NCBI RefSeq assembly: GCF_900250115.1
Contig: NZ_LT984804.1
Location: forward strand, 2,247,301 to 2,311,300
Direction of reading: 5' to 3'
DNA: 64,000 nucleotides
Origin: Cupriavidus taiwanensis
GTDB lineage: Bacteria; Pseudomonadota; Gammaproteobacteria; Burkholderiales; Burkholderiaceae
The position numbers and the translations under genes were made by a program. Numbering within the stretch: the first letter of the stretch is position 1; each line of letters begins with the position of its first letter. A model generated the notes under the pieces. It searched no databases. It saw only the letters and a list, made by a program, of their open reading frames with translations, and had not been told where the DNA came from. Shown here in pieces: positions 42,744 through 51,882 of the stretch.

Positions 42744-43535
42744 CTAAACCAACAGGGTGGCGGCCGCCCAGATGATCAACAGGGCCCCCAGCACGCGGCC
42801 GGCACGCTCGCCACCGGGCAGGATTTTTTCGATGAAGACCACCAGGGACAGCGCCGCGATCCACACGATGTTCATGATGCCGCCGACGAACAGCAATGCC
42901 ATCAGCATCCAGCAGCAACCCACGCAGTAGGCGCCGTGGCGCAGGCCGAGCACGAAGCTGCCGGCAACCCCGGGACGCCAATGCGCGACCAGGAAGGTCG
43001 CCGGCGCGCGGCACTGTGCCAGGCAAGCGCGCTTGATCGGCAAAAACTGATAGACGCCCGCCGCGAGCAGCACGCTCGCGGAAAGGAGGGCGCTCTTCGA
43101 CCACAGCATCATTGCCGAAATCAGGCCGGTCGGTTGCAGCGCCAGCTGCAGCAATGCCGCGCCGATGGCAAACCCGAGCCATGCGGTGAGGTAGCCGGCC
43201 AGCAGAAGCACCGAAGTGGCAGCAGGCCCGCCCGCGGAGGTGCCGTGATGCCGCAATACCCGCCGATACAGCAGCACGACCGGCGCCGCGCTGGGTGTCA
43301 TCATCGCGATCATCATCACCCACCACATGAGGATGACGGTGACCAACGGCGTATCCATGCCAGCGACATCGCCTGGCAGCCGATGCGGGAAAAGCGTGAC
43401 CGCGGTCATGTCGAGAGCGGACATGCCGGTGCCCGCCCCCGCCCACAGGTAGCCCCACGACAACGCGACAATGGCGACGATGCCCAGCGAGGTGATGGCG
43501 CGCTCGCGTCCGAGGACGTTGTCGAGACGGCTCAT
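42744..43535 (-). CDS. DUF2182 membrane protein
   Basis: 263 aa, about six membrane helices. Family marks: MWWVMMIAMMTPSAAP, YLTAWLGFA, PIKRACLAQCRAP and the Cys-rich GAYCVGCCWMLMALL with WIAALSLVVFIEKILP. Overlaps the DUF1326 gene by 4 bp (ATGA). The DUF1326-DUF2182 couple recurs in proteobacteria; conserved Cys and Met suggest metal (perhaps copper) handling, but this is not proven. Confidence 0.9.
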   Translation of the reverse strand: MSRLDNVLGRERAITSLGIVAIVALSWGYLWAGAGTGMSALDMTAVTLFPHRLPGDVAGMDTPLVTVILMWWVMMIAMMTPSAAPVVLLYRRVLRHHGTSAGGPAATSVLLLAGYLTAWLGFAIGAALLQLALQPTGLISAMMLWSKSALLSASVLLAAGVYQFLPIKRACLAQCRAPATFLVAHWRPGVAGSFVLGLRHGAYCVGCCWMLMALLFVGGIMNIVWIAALSLVVFIEKILPGGERAGRVLGALLIIWAAATLLV

Positions 43536-44176
43536 GCGGCAGTGCGATGCCGGATCAGTCCCTGGTTGTTCATGTGCAATCGTGCGAACTGCGCATAGGT
43601 GCCATTGAGCTCCAGTGCGATATTGCCTTGCGAGCGGCTGGTGCCGGAGCCGATCTCGGCAAGCTCGTACTCGAAGCCGTGCGGCAGGTCGATGCGGGCG
43701 CGATGGTCGGCGCCGGTCACCGGGTTGCGGATCGGTTCGCCGACGGTGTCGAACACACCTTCGACATGGATCCGGCCGCGGCGGGCATCGACGTCGACGT
43801 CAAAGTCAATCCTCGTGAAGATCGGATCGAAGGCTTGCTCGAGCGTCGACGCAAATACCGCGAACATGGTCGCGAACGGCTCGGTGTCCTGCCCGGTCAT
43901 GATCTTCAGGACGGCTTCGCGCTGGTCCGGGGTGGCCCGTTCGTCGACGATCGGCTGACACTTGCCCTTCCCCTCGTGGATCGGGCCGGGCCACTGGAAC
44001 ACCACCGCGATGTTGAGGCCATCGAGTCGCACCTCGCCATAGTAGCCGTCGCTGATCGAGATCGCGCCCATCGCTTCGCAGAAGCCCTTGGTCGGCAGCG
44101 CGTTGAACTGGCATGGGCAACCGTACGCGCAATTGCAGTTGATCAGCTCGGTGCCTTGGATTTCCCAGGGGGTCAT
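43532..44176 (-). CDS. DUF1326-family protein
   Basis: 214 aa from ATG 44176 (GGAGAA upstream). The N-terminus has the hallmark C14-N-C16-x3-C20-P-C22 cluster (INCNCAYGCPCQFNALP), then the hydrophilic ISDGYYGEVRLDGLN, VVFQWPGPIHEGKG and TEPFATMFAVFAS. No signal peptide or membrane segment; probably cytoplasmic. The four-Cys cluster could bind metal. It forms a translationally coupled pair with the DUF2182 membrane protein. Confidence 0.9.
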   Translation of the reverse strand: MTPWEIQGTELINCNCAYGCPCQFNALPTKGFCEAMGAISISDGYYGEVRLDGLNIAVVFQWPGPIHEGKGKCQPIVDERATPDQREAVLKIMTGQDTEPFATMFAVFASTLEQAFDPIFTRIDFDVDVDARRGRIHVEGVFDTVGEPIRNPVTGADHRARIDLPHGFEYELAEIGSGTSRSQGNIALELNGTYAQFARLHMNNQGLIRHRTAA

Positions 44177-44408
44177 GGCAGTTCTCCTTGCGCTTGACGT
44201 CTTGAGCGCCTGCTTATCGTCCCCGCACGATGGGCAGCCTGGCTTGAATCTAGTGTGCAGCAAGAGGAAGTCAAGACGGCATCCGCGCCGGCATGTGCGT
44301 TCGGCTACCGTCAACCTTGCGATGTACCATCGCTGGCAACCGAGGTTCCCATGCCTGCACCGATGCGGAAGTGCCTGTGGTGGTACAAGGGCCCGCAGGC
44401 CCCTGGGT

Positions 44409-45377
44409 TCATTCGGGTTGAATACCCGCTTGCTTCACCAGATTCCCCCAGCGCTCGACCTCGGTGCGCAGCCGGTCGCCCAGTTGGGCGGGGGTGGACG
44501 CTTTCAGGTCGATGCCCTGGCTGTCGAGCCGGGCTTTGGTCTGCGGATTCGCCAGCGCCGCGCGGACTTCGTCGGCAAGCCTGTTCACCACCGCCGTCGG
44601 GGTCCGCGCCGGCGCGACCAGGGCCCACCACTGGCTGACCTGCATGCCAGGCAGTCTGGCCTCGGCGGCGGTCGGCACGCCGGGCAGCGCAGCCACGCGC
44701 ACCGGGCCCGTCACCATCAACGCCGAGATCTTGTTGCCGCCATGCAGGCTGCTGCCGCTTGCCAGGGTGGCGAAATGCCCCTTGACCAGCTGCGCGGAGA
44801 CATCGGTCAGCGCCGGCGCCGAGCCGCGGTACGGCACGGGGTCGACCGGGATACCGGCCTGGCCTTCCAGCATCTTGGCGGCCAGGTGGCTGATCGAGCC
44901 ATTGCCGCTGGTGGCCAGCTGCAGCGGCGTTCCGGCCTTGCGCGAGTCCGCCAGGAAGCGCTGGATCTCTCCGGCGCGGTACTGCGTGCTGTCGGCGAAC
45001 AGGACCAGCGGCGCCTCGCCGAGCAGTGAAACCGGCGTGAAGTCGCGCAACACATCGTAGGGCATCTGGCGGAACACGGACGGCGCAACGGTGTGCGCCA
45101 GTTCGATGACGCCCAGGGTGTAGCCATCCGGCGCGGACTTGGCCAGCGTGTCGGCGCCGATGCGGCCGGAGGCGCCGGCGCGGTTGTCGACCACCACGGG
45201 CTGCCCCATCGATTCGCTCATGCGCTGCGCCACCGCTCGCGCCAGCGCGTCGGTACTGCCGCCGGCGGCCCAGGGCACGACCAGCCGGACCGGCTTTTCC
45301 GGATAGGCGGCCAGCGCCGGCGGCATGTGGGCCGCGAGGCAGCAGGTAATGGCAGTCAGCAGGTAACGCAGCTTCAT
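44409..45377 (-). CDS. Bug-family TTT periplasmic substrate-binding protein
   Basis: 322 aa. Signal peptide MKLRYLLTAITCCLAAHMPPALA (contains a CC pair but no lipobox spacing that I trust), then AAYPEKPVRLVVPWAAGGSTDALAR, NRAGASGRIGADTLAK, VPYRGSAPALTD. 25 bp downstream of the PLP enzyme gene on the same strand, so probably one operon; that suggests the ligand is an amino acid or hydroxy-amino acid related to the lyase/synthase substrate. No TctAB here. Confidence 0.9.
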   Translation of the reverse strand: MKLRYLLTAITCCLAAHMPPALAAYPEKPVRLVVPWAAGGSTDALARAVAQRMSESMGQPVVVDNRAGASGRIGADTLAKSAPDGYTLGVIELAHTVAPSVFRQMPYDVLRDFTPVSLLGEAPLVLFADSTQYRAGEIQRFLADSRKAGTPLQLATSGNGSISHLAAKMLEGQAGIPVDPVPYRGSAPALTDVSAQLVKGHFATLASGSSLHGGNKISALMVTGPVRVAALPGVPTAAEARLPGMQVSQWWALVAPARTPTAVVNRLADEVRAALANPQTKARLDSQGIDLKASTPAQLGDRLRTEVERWGNLVKQAGIQPE

Positions 45378-45402
45378 GAGTCTCTCCCCAAGGTGTTTGA
45401 AT

Positions 45403-46575
45403 TCATGCCTGGCCCGGATCGCGGTCGCCGCGCGCGGTCAGCATCAGCATTACGGCGTGCGTCCGGTCGATGCGCCCGCCGGCGCGCAGCGCCTGCGCCG
45501 CCGCGAGGCCCGCTCCGGCGCACAGTTCGACCCAGAATCCCGCGGCGGCGAGATGGCGCGTGCCGTCGCGCGCCGCCGCATCGTCGACGACCACCGCGCC
45601 GCCGCCCGAGCGCCTGGCGGCATGGACCTGCTGGGCGGTCACGGTTGAGCCCGCCGTGGAGAACTGAAGGGTGGTGCCGGCGAAGTCGGATTGCTGCGAC
45701 GCGCCGGCCAGCACCCGCGACAGCCGTGGAAACGGTTCTACCGCCCAGAGGCGTGGCAGTTTCGGCAGGTGTCCCAGTGCGACGAGGTCCCGCAGCGCGC
45801 TGAAGATGCCCCACAACAGATCGCCGCGCGCAGTCGGCACGATGACATGGTCCGGCCGGCACCCTTGCGCCACCCATTCCAGCGCGACGGCCCGGTAGCC
45901 CTCGACCCCGAATGCCGGGCTGCCCACCGCGGGCACGCTGTAGTTGGTCAGCGCGAATGCGCCATCGTCGCGGACGCGCCGGCGCACATGCGCCCAGCGC
46001 GCATGACCGTTATCGCAGACGACACGCCGTGCGCCGTAATGGCGCAACGCCGCGTCAAACACGGCGGGCAGCGCCTGGTAGGTCGCGACTTCGCAGTCCA
46101 GCCCCGCGGCGGCGCAATAGGCCGCGGCCGAGACGGCGGCGTTGCCGCTGGATGCCAGCACCACCTCGCGCGCGCCAATATCGAGGGCCCGGCTGATGGC
46201 CTGCGCCGACATGCGGTCCTTGTGCGATCCGGTCGGGTTGGCGCCTTCGTTCTTGATCCAGACGGCACCCACCTCGGCCAGCGACGCCAGCGCTGGCACC
46301 GGGACGCATGGCGTGGCGCCCTCCCCCAGCGACACGCCGTCGAGGTAGGGCTGCCAATGGCCCCATGTATAACTTCCGCTTTTCGGTGCAAAATCCAGTG
46401 CCTGGGCGTCGTAGACCGCCTCGAGACTGCTTGGATGACCGGCGGCCGCGCACGCCGGGCAGCCTTCCGGCATGTCGTCGAGCGCATAGCGGGTGCCGCA
46501 GGCGATGCATCGCAGCGCCTGCATTGCTGGATTGATGAGCGGTTTGATCGGAGACGGAATGCCGCTGGCGCGCAT
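45403..46575 (-). CDS. PLP-dependent threonine synthase-like lyase
   Basis: 390 aa, fold type II. An N-terminal zinc-ribbon-like segment (CIACGTRYALDDMPEGCPAC, residues ~23-42) as in archaeal-type threonine synthases precedes the PLP site NPTGSHKDRM (Lys Schiff base) and SSGNAAVSAAAYCAA with the glycine-rich phosphate loop. The C-terminal half diverges from threonine synthase, so it may be a related dehydratase or diaminopropionate-type lyase. ATG 46575 used; ATG 46524 (MQALRC) is possible, neither has a clear ribosome site. Divergent LysR at 46675; Bug gene downstream. Confidence 0.82.
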   Translation of the reverse strand: MRASGIPSPIKPLINPAMQALRCIACGTRYALDDMPEGCPACAAAGHPSSLEAVYDAQALDFAPKSGSYTWGHWQPYLDGVSLGEGATPCVPVPALASLAEVGAVWIKNEGANPTGSHKDRMSAQAISRALDIGAREVVLASSGNAAVSAAAYCAAAGLDCEVATYQALPAVFDAALRHYGARRVVCDNGHARWAHVRRRVRDDGAFALTNYSVPAVGSPAFGVEGYRAVALEWVAQGCRPDHVIVPTARGDLLWGIFSALRDLVALGHLPKLPRLWAVEPFPRLSRVLAGASQQSDFAGTTLQFSTAGSTVTAQQVHAARRSGGGAVVVDDAAARDGTRHLAAAGFWVELCAGAGLAAAQALRAGGRIDRTHAVMLMLTARGDRDPGQA

Positions 46576-46649
46576 GGTAAAGCCCGAGGTGAAAGCGGCT
46601 CGAGTCTATGCCAGCCACGGCTTCGTGGCGCAGGCGCGCCGATGATCGA

Positions 46650-46667
46650 CTTAAGCAAAACTTATAG
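46650..46667 (+). promoter_or_regulatory. candidate LysR box (autoregulatory)
   Basis: cTTAAGcaaaaCTTATAg, a partly symmetric T-N11-A-like site 8-25 bp before the LysR start at 46675. The decamer ttaagcaaaa also occurs at 30192-30201 before another LysR-flanked operon. Confidence 0.3.
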
Positions 46668-46674
46668 GATTGAG

Positions 46675-47586
46675 ATGGAGACAGCCGCCGATACCGGCAT
46701 CAGCGCCCGGCAGATCGAGGTCTTCCGCATGGTCATGCGCCTGGGATCGGCCCGCCGCGCCGCCGAAGCGCTGCATGTCAGCCAGCCCGCCGTGACACAG
46801 ATCGTGCTGCAGCTTGAAAAGGCGGCGCGGCTACGGCTGTTCGATCGCAGCAAGGGGCGCATGGTGCCGACACCCGAGGCGGCATCGTTGATGGACGAAG
46901 TCGAACGGGTCTATGTCGGCCTCGACGCCGTGCAGCGCAGGATCGATCAATTGCGCACGCACGAGGATACGGTGCTGCGCGTGGGGGTGTTGCACGCCAT
47001 GGCGTCGAGCGTGATGCCGGCGGCGGTGGCCGACTTCGTCCACAGCTATCCGCGCGTTCGTTGCCAGCTGGAGGTTGACAGCTCGCGCGGCCTGCGCGAG
47101 CGCTTGCTGCAGCGCGAACTGGATATCGCCTTCATGGGCGATGAAGCGGACACCAGCGGCCTGACCGCTTCCGAGTTCTATGCGGTGCAGGCCGTCTGCG
47201 TCGCGCCGGCGACGCATCCGTTTGCGGCGCGCGCCAAGATCGGCATCGAGGACCTGGCCGACGTACCGCTGATCGGCCTGGACCCCGCGGATCCCGCGCA
47301 ACGCCGGCTGCAGGCGTGCTTTGCCGAACTCGGCATCGCCCCGCGCTTCGTGGCCACGACCCCGTACAGCCACACGCAATGCTCGCTGGCGCTCGCCGGT
47401 GCCGGCCTGGCGATCACCAATCCGCTGGTCGCCCGCACCTGTGTGGCGCTCGGGCTGCGCAGCGTACCCCTGACCGCTCCGGTTCGATTCCGCGCCATCC
47501 TGGCCTTCCATCCTTCCCTGGGCCAATCCACCGCGGCGCAGCAGTTCGTCAGCCTGTGCCGCCAGCGCCTGGCCGATCTGCAGTAA
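46675..47586 (+). CDS. LysR-family transcriptional regulator
   Basis: 303 aa from ATG 46675 (METAADTGISARQIEVFRMV); an upstream ATG at 46642 would cover the putative LysR box and lacks a ribosome site. HTH: LGSARRAAEALHVSQPAVTQIVLQLEKAARLRLFDRSKGRMVPTPEA, resembling the HTH of the LysR subgroup near amino-acid or dicarboxylate operons. Divergent from the PLP enzyme/Bug operon (the likely target). Confidence 0.9.
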   Translation: METAADTGISARQIEVFRMVMRLGSARRAAEALHVSQPAVTQIVLQLEKAARLRLFDRSKGRMVPTPEAASLMDEVERVYVGLDAVQRRIDQLRTHEDTVLRVGVLHAMASSVMPAAVADFVHSYPRVRCQLEVDSSRGLRERLLQRELDIAFMGDEADTSGLTASEFYAVQAVCVAPATHPFAARAKIGIEDLADVPLIGLDPADPAQRRLQACFAELGIAPRFVATTPYSHTQCSLALAGAGLAITNPLVARTCVALGLRSVPLTAPVRFRAILAFHPSLGQSTAAQQFVSLCRQRLADLQ

Positions 47587-47611
47587 GGCACGCGTGGCGG
47601 CGGCGCCTGAG

Positions 47612-50600
47612 TCAGGCGGCGTGGCTGCCGCACTGCGCTTCCAGCCGCTCGGCCAGTTGCTCAAGCTCGGCATGGATGGCCTGCCAGTCGGCGCCGACGG
47701 CGCCCAGCCCGGCGCGCCGCACGTTCTGTTCGAGCCAGCGGCAGGCCTGGCTCTGCACCGGATGGCCCATCACCGACAGCGCGCCGGCCAGCCCATGCAG
47801 GCGCTGGGCGAAGGTATCGGCATCGCCGGCGCGCAGTGCCTCGGCCAGCGCGCGCTGGTCGCCGCGCAGCGCATCGGCATGCAGCACGGCGCCGCCGCCG
47901 GCATGCCGCTCGGGCGCCGTGCGCGCGGCCACGCGGGGCCCGGAAAAGTCCTCGAGCAGTTCGCGCAGCGTGGCCAGCCCGACCGGCTTGGTCAGGCAGC
48001 GGTCGATGCCGGCGTGCCGGCAGCGCTCGGACACATCGGGCCCCACGCTCGCCGTGATGGCGACGATGGGCATGGCGTGTCCGGCCTCGCGCAGGCGCCG
48101 CGCCAGCGTGAAGCCATCCATGCCGGGCATCTGCAGGTCGGTCAGGATCAGGTCGTAGTGCCGGCCGGACGCCAGCGACAGGGCCTCGGGACCGTCGTGG
48201 GCCAGGTCGACCGCTTGCCCCAGGCTTTCCAGCTGCTCGCGCATGACCACCTGGTTGATGGGGTGGTCCTCCACCAGCAGCAAGGCCAGCTGCGCGGCGG
48301 GCGCCTCGGCGCGCGCCGGCGCCGTGGCGGGCACCGGCTCCAGCTCCGCGCCGGCCGCCGCCGCGATGGCCGAGACCAGGCCCTGCCAGGCGTAAGGCGA
48401 AGCCACCACCGGCGTCTGGGTCAGGTCCGGCGAGATCGGTGCCAGCGCTGAAATCACCACATCGGCATCGGGACAGGCCGACAGTGCTTCTGCGTCGCAG
48501 ACCAGCACGTCGACCGGCGTCACCGGGGGCGCGCCGGGATCGTACCTGACCGCGCGTGCGCCGTAGTAGCGCAGCAGTTGCTCGACACCCTGGTAGAGCT
48601 CCTGCAAGGTGACGTTCACGCCGACGGTCAGGCCGCGCAGCGCGGCCTGCGCCCAGGACTCCGCCGCCGCCGCGATGCCCGCGCTGGCCAGCGGCAGGCT
48701 GACGATAAAGCAGCTGCCCAGCCCCGGCTCGCTGACCACGCGGATCTCGCCGCGCATCAGCTCGACCAGCCGCCTGCAGATCGACAAGCCCAGTCCGGTG
48801 CCGCCATAGTGGCGCGTATCGGGCTGCTCGGCCTGCACGAACGGCTCGAACAAGCGGCGCTGGTCGTGCGCCGCAATGCCGATGCCGGTATCGACCACCC
48901 GGATCTCGACGCCTTCGGCGCCGCCGCCGTGGGCGAGCCGCGTGCGCCTGGCCGTGACGATCACCTTGCCTTGTTCGGTGAACTTGACCGCGTTGCTGAC
49001 CAGGTTGTTCAGGATCTGCTCCAGCTTGACCACGTCAGCCATCACCGGCTCCGACAGCGACGGATCGTTGATACACAGCAGGCGCAGGTGCTTGCGCGCG
49101 GCTTCGGCGGCAAAGCCGCGCGTCACTTCCTCGACCACCTCGTCGAGCCGGCACGGCCGCGGCTGCAGCGACATCTGGCCGGCCTCGATCTTGCTGAAGT
49201 CGAGCACGTCGTTGATGATGTCGATCAGCGATTGCGAGGCGTGCTGCATGACGGCCAGTTGGTCGCGCTGGCGCGGATCGAGGCGGGTCATGCTCAGCAG
49301 TTCGATGCTGCCCAGCATGCCGTTGAGCGGCGTGCGGATTTCATGGCTCATGGTGGCCAGGAACGAAGACTTGGCCCGGTTGGCGGCATCGGCGGCGCGG
49401 ATTGCCTGGCGCAGGCGCGCCTCGCCGCGCCGCGCCTCGGTGACATCGTTGAGCGCGCACAGCAGTGCCGCGCGGACCTCGTAGGTGATCTGCACCAGGC
49501 GAACTTCCAGGTAGCGTGTCTCGCCATTGCCGCAGGCCATGTCGACCTCGAAGCACGGCAGCATCTGCGGCGGCCCTTCGGCACTGGCATCGCAGCTGGC
49601 CAGGCGCGCCTGGCAGGCGTCCTGCAGCTGCGCCAGCCCGGCAGGCGTGGCCTGGTCGATCAGCGACTGGGCCGCGGCATTGGCCAGCAGCACCTGGCGC
49701 GTGCTGCGCTCGACGATCATCAGGCCCACCCCCGCCACCTCGATCACGAAGCGACCCAGCGCATCGCTCTCCTGCAGGCGCTGGGACTGGCGTTGCGCCG
49801 GCCGCATGATGCGCCGGTCGATCAGCCAGATCCACGCGAACATCAGCAGCGACAGCGAACCGGTCAGCCCCAGCATCCACAAGGTGTTCTCCCGGAACTG
49901 CCGCCACACGCGGCCGACCTCGACCACGGCCACGGTGCGCCAGCCCCAGGCGTCGAGCGGATACTCCAGCACCACCTCATGCTGCAGCAGCCCGTGTCGA
50001 ACCAGCGCTGATCGCACCGTGCCGGGCCGGGCACCGGCGGCAGCGAGGGCCGCGGCGACGGGCGCTGCCAGCGGGCCGGCCGGCATGCCGTCGGCGCTCA
50101 GCACCATGCCGGCATCGGTCAGCAGCATGAACTCGCCATCCGTGGCGTGGCCGTCGGGCAGCATCGGTGACAGCGGGAACTCCATCGCCAGCACCGCGGC
50201 CGGCTCGCCGCCGTCCTGGACCAGGGTGGCAAAGGTGACCGTGCGGATGCCGCTGATCCGGTCCTGCGCCGGTGGCAGCATCAGCGCCTGGGCCGGACGA
50301 GCGCGCAGGCGCTCCAGCAGCGCATCGTTGCGCAGGCGCTGCAGGGTGTCGCGCAGGTAGATCTGGCGCGCGTCGTCGCGCTCCAGCAGCATGCGCGCCG
50401 GATCCAGCCGGCGCGGGATGACGTAGAACTGGTCGGCCCGCAGGTCGATCAGGTAAGCGTTCTGCACGTCGCGGTATTGCAGATTGTTGACGCGGAAGGT
50501 GAACGTCATCACCTCGGCCAGGTCCTTCAGCCCCTTGCGCGGCAGGCCGGCGCCCGCGGGCGGAACCAGCAAGGTGATGTAGGGCCGGTCACCGCGGCGC

Positions 50601-50923
50601 TGCAGGCGGTCGGTCCATTTGGCATCGCGGACGGCCGCGACCTCGTCGGCAAGGCCGATATCGGACAGCCGCGCCAGCGATCCCTGCGCGCGCACGGTCA
50701 GCGCCTCGGCCCGGTGCAGCGTCGACTGCAGTGCTTCCGACTGCGCCCGCAGCACCATGCCCTGCCGCTCGATCGCCTCGCGCAGGCGGTAATGCAGCAG
50801 CACGCCCCACGACAATACGGTCAGGCCCACCACGCAGGCCGAGAACAGATAAACCAGATAGCGGATCTGGCGAATGCTCAACGGCAATGCGGCGCCGCTT
50901 TCGGCCGGCATCAGCCTTTTCAT
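47612..50923 (-). CDS. BvgS-like hybrid sensor histidine kinase (HK-REC-HPt)
   Basis: 1103 aa. Helix 1 ~20-45, a ~300-residue periplasmic sensor, helix 2 ~350-375, PAS-like region ~395-500. Dimerisation/phosphotransfer His527 (ATMSHEIRTPLNGM), N-box LEQILNNLVSNAVKF, G-boxes DTGIGIA and GGTGLGLSI. Receiver with D929 (LTDLQMPGMDG) and Lys (TKPVG), then an HPt with H1043 (RLHGLAGALSVMG; the usual HxLKG has Ala for Lys). A full HK-REC-HPt relay needs a separate output regulator; the degenerate regulator 51 bp upstream and the BvgA-like one at 51883 are candidates. Last gene of the seven-gene minus-strand array that begins with the fimbrial subunit. Confidence 0.92.
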   Translation of the reverse strand: MKRLMPAESGAALPLSIRQIRYLVYLFSACVVGLTVLSWGVLLHYRLREAIERQGMVLRAQSEALQSTLHRAEALTVRAQGSLARLSDIGLADEVAAVRDAKWTDRLQRRGDRPYITLLVPPAGAGLPRKGLKDLAEVMTFTFRVNNLQYRDVQNAYLIDLRADQFYVIPRRLDPARMLLERDDARQIYLRDTLQRLRNDALLERLRARPAQALMLPPAQDRISGIRTVTFATLVQDGGEPAAVLAMEFPLSPMLPDGHATDGEFMLLTDAGMVLSADGMPAGPLAAPVAAALAAAGARPGTVRSALVRHGLLQHEVVLEYPLDAWGWRTVAVVEVGRVWRQFRENTLWMLGLTGSLSLLMFAWIWLIDRRIMRPAQRQSQRLQESDALGRFVIEVAGVGLMIVERSTRQVLLANAAAQSLIDQATPAGLAQLQDACQARLASCDASAEGPPQMLPCFEVDMACGNGETRYLEVRLVQITYEVRAALLCALNDVTEARRGEARLRQAIRAADAANRAKSSFLATMSHEIRTPLNGMLGSIELLSMTRLDPRQRDQLAVMQHASQSLIDIINDVLDFSKIEAGQMSLQPRPCRLDEVVEEVTRGFAAEAARKHLRLLCINDPSLSEPVMADVVKLEQILNNLVSNAVKFTEQGKVIVTARRTRLAHGGGAEGVEIRVVDTGIGIAAHDQRRLFEPFVQAEQPDTRHYGGTGLGLSICRRLVELMRGEIRVVSEPGLGSCFIVSLPLASAGIAAAAESWAQAALRGLTVGVNVTLQELYQGVEQLLRYYGARAVRYDPGAPPVTPVDVLVCDAEALSACPDADVVISALAPISPDLTQTPVVASPYAWQGLVSAIAAAAGAELEPVPATAPARAEAPAAQLALLLVEDHPINQVVMREQLESLGQAVDLAHDGPEALSLASGRHYDLILTDLQMPGMDGFTLARRLREAGHAMPIVAITASVGPDVSERCRHAGIDRCLTKPVGLATLRELLEDFSGPRVAARTAPERHAGGGAVLHADALRGDQRALAEALRAGDADTFAQRLHGLAGALSVMGHPVQSQACRWLEQNVRRAGLGAVGADWQAIHAELEQLAERLEAQCGSHAA

Positions 50924-50974
50924 TGCTTACCTCGTATTCGTCGACCTGCCCGGGCGCGCGCGGCGCCGGGCGAC

Positions 50975-51631
50975 TCACAACATGCCGCGCTGGATGGCGA
51001 AGGCGGCGAGCTCGACGTCGTTGTCGGCCCCGACCTTGCGCATGACGCTCTGCTTCTGCGTACTGATGGTCTTGACGGTGCGCCCGGTCCGCACCGCGAT
51101 TTCGGTCACGGACAAGCCAGACAGATAGAGCCGCAGCACTTCGCTTTCGCGGGTGGTGAGCAGCTCGGCCCAGTCGTCGCAGTCGCCCAGGCCGCGGCAG
51201 CGCCGGCCCCAGATCAGGTCACAGGCGATGTCAGAGACCGAGGCGAGTTCCAGGTGTGCCATCCGCACCGCCTTGACGACTTCGTCGGCATGGTCATGGG
51301 CGGTCACGACATTGCGGCAGCCGTCCTTGATCAGTTGCAGCACGCCGGCGCGGTCCGCGATGTTGGCGATGGCGACCACGCGTTGCCGTCCCAGCGCCGC
51401 CAGCCGCGCGCCCAGGCGCGCGTAGCTGCCAGAACGTGCATCGGTGCCGTTGCCGAGGGGGAACCGCAGCGCCACCACATCGCAAACGCCTTGCCCCAGT
51501 GCCAGCGCCAGGCCGCGCTCGTCCGCCACCAGGGCTGCCAGCTCGATGCAGGCGCTCGCCGCAAGCCGCCGGCCCAGCAACCGCCGCATCACAGGTTGCG
51601 AGTCCGCGACGATCACCCGGATTTTTTCCAT
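50975..51631 (-). CDS. NarL-type regulator with degenerate receiver domain
   Basis: 218 aa from ATG 51631 (MEKIRVIVADSQPVM). The receiver fold is kept but the acidic pair is D10-S11, the phosphoacceptor position is Arg56 (DVVALRFPLG against DVIVTDYSMP in the neighbour) and the conserved Lys is replaced in VVTAHDHADE. The C-terminal LuxR-type HTH (LTTRESEVLRLYLSGLSVTEIAVRTGRTVKTISTQKQSVMRKVGAD) is intact. It should bind DNA without canonical phosphorylation. Sits between the intact BvgA-like regulator (251 bp) and the hybrid kinase (51 bp). Could form heterodimers with the intact regulator (inference). Confidence 0.88.
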   Translation of the reverse strand: MEKIRVIVADSQPVMRRLLGRRLAASACIELAALVADERGLALALGQGVCDVVALRFPLGNGTDARSGSYARLGARLAALGRQRVVAIANIADRAGVLQLIKDGCRNVVTAHDHADEVVKAVRMAHLELASVSDIACDLIWGRRCRGLGDCDDWAELLTTRESEVLRLYLSGLSVTEIAVRTGRTVKTISTQKQSVMRKVGADNDVELAAFAIQRGML

Positions 51632-51882
51632 GACCGCTTTACGCTCCAGCGTTGTCCCGGTCTCAGGATGGGCCATGCGCCCGGCTTGCGAAATCAGCCA
51701 AGCCTGAAATGTCTGCGGTATTTTCTGATCAGTACCGGCCGAGGGGATGCGCGCTCGGGCGCAGGCCGGCAATAACCGCACGGCTCAGTAGCCGCGCGGA
51801 ATTGGGCAGTGAATGGAGTGCGCGAAGAAAGTGGAGCGGAAACCCGGAGGTTCACGCAACCGCGGCAACGCGGCGGCGATTA

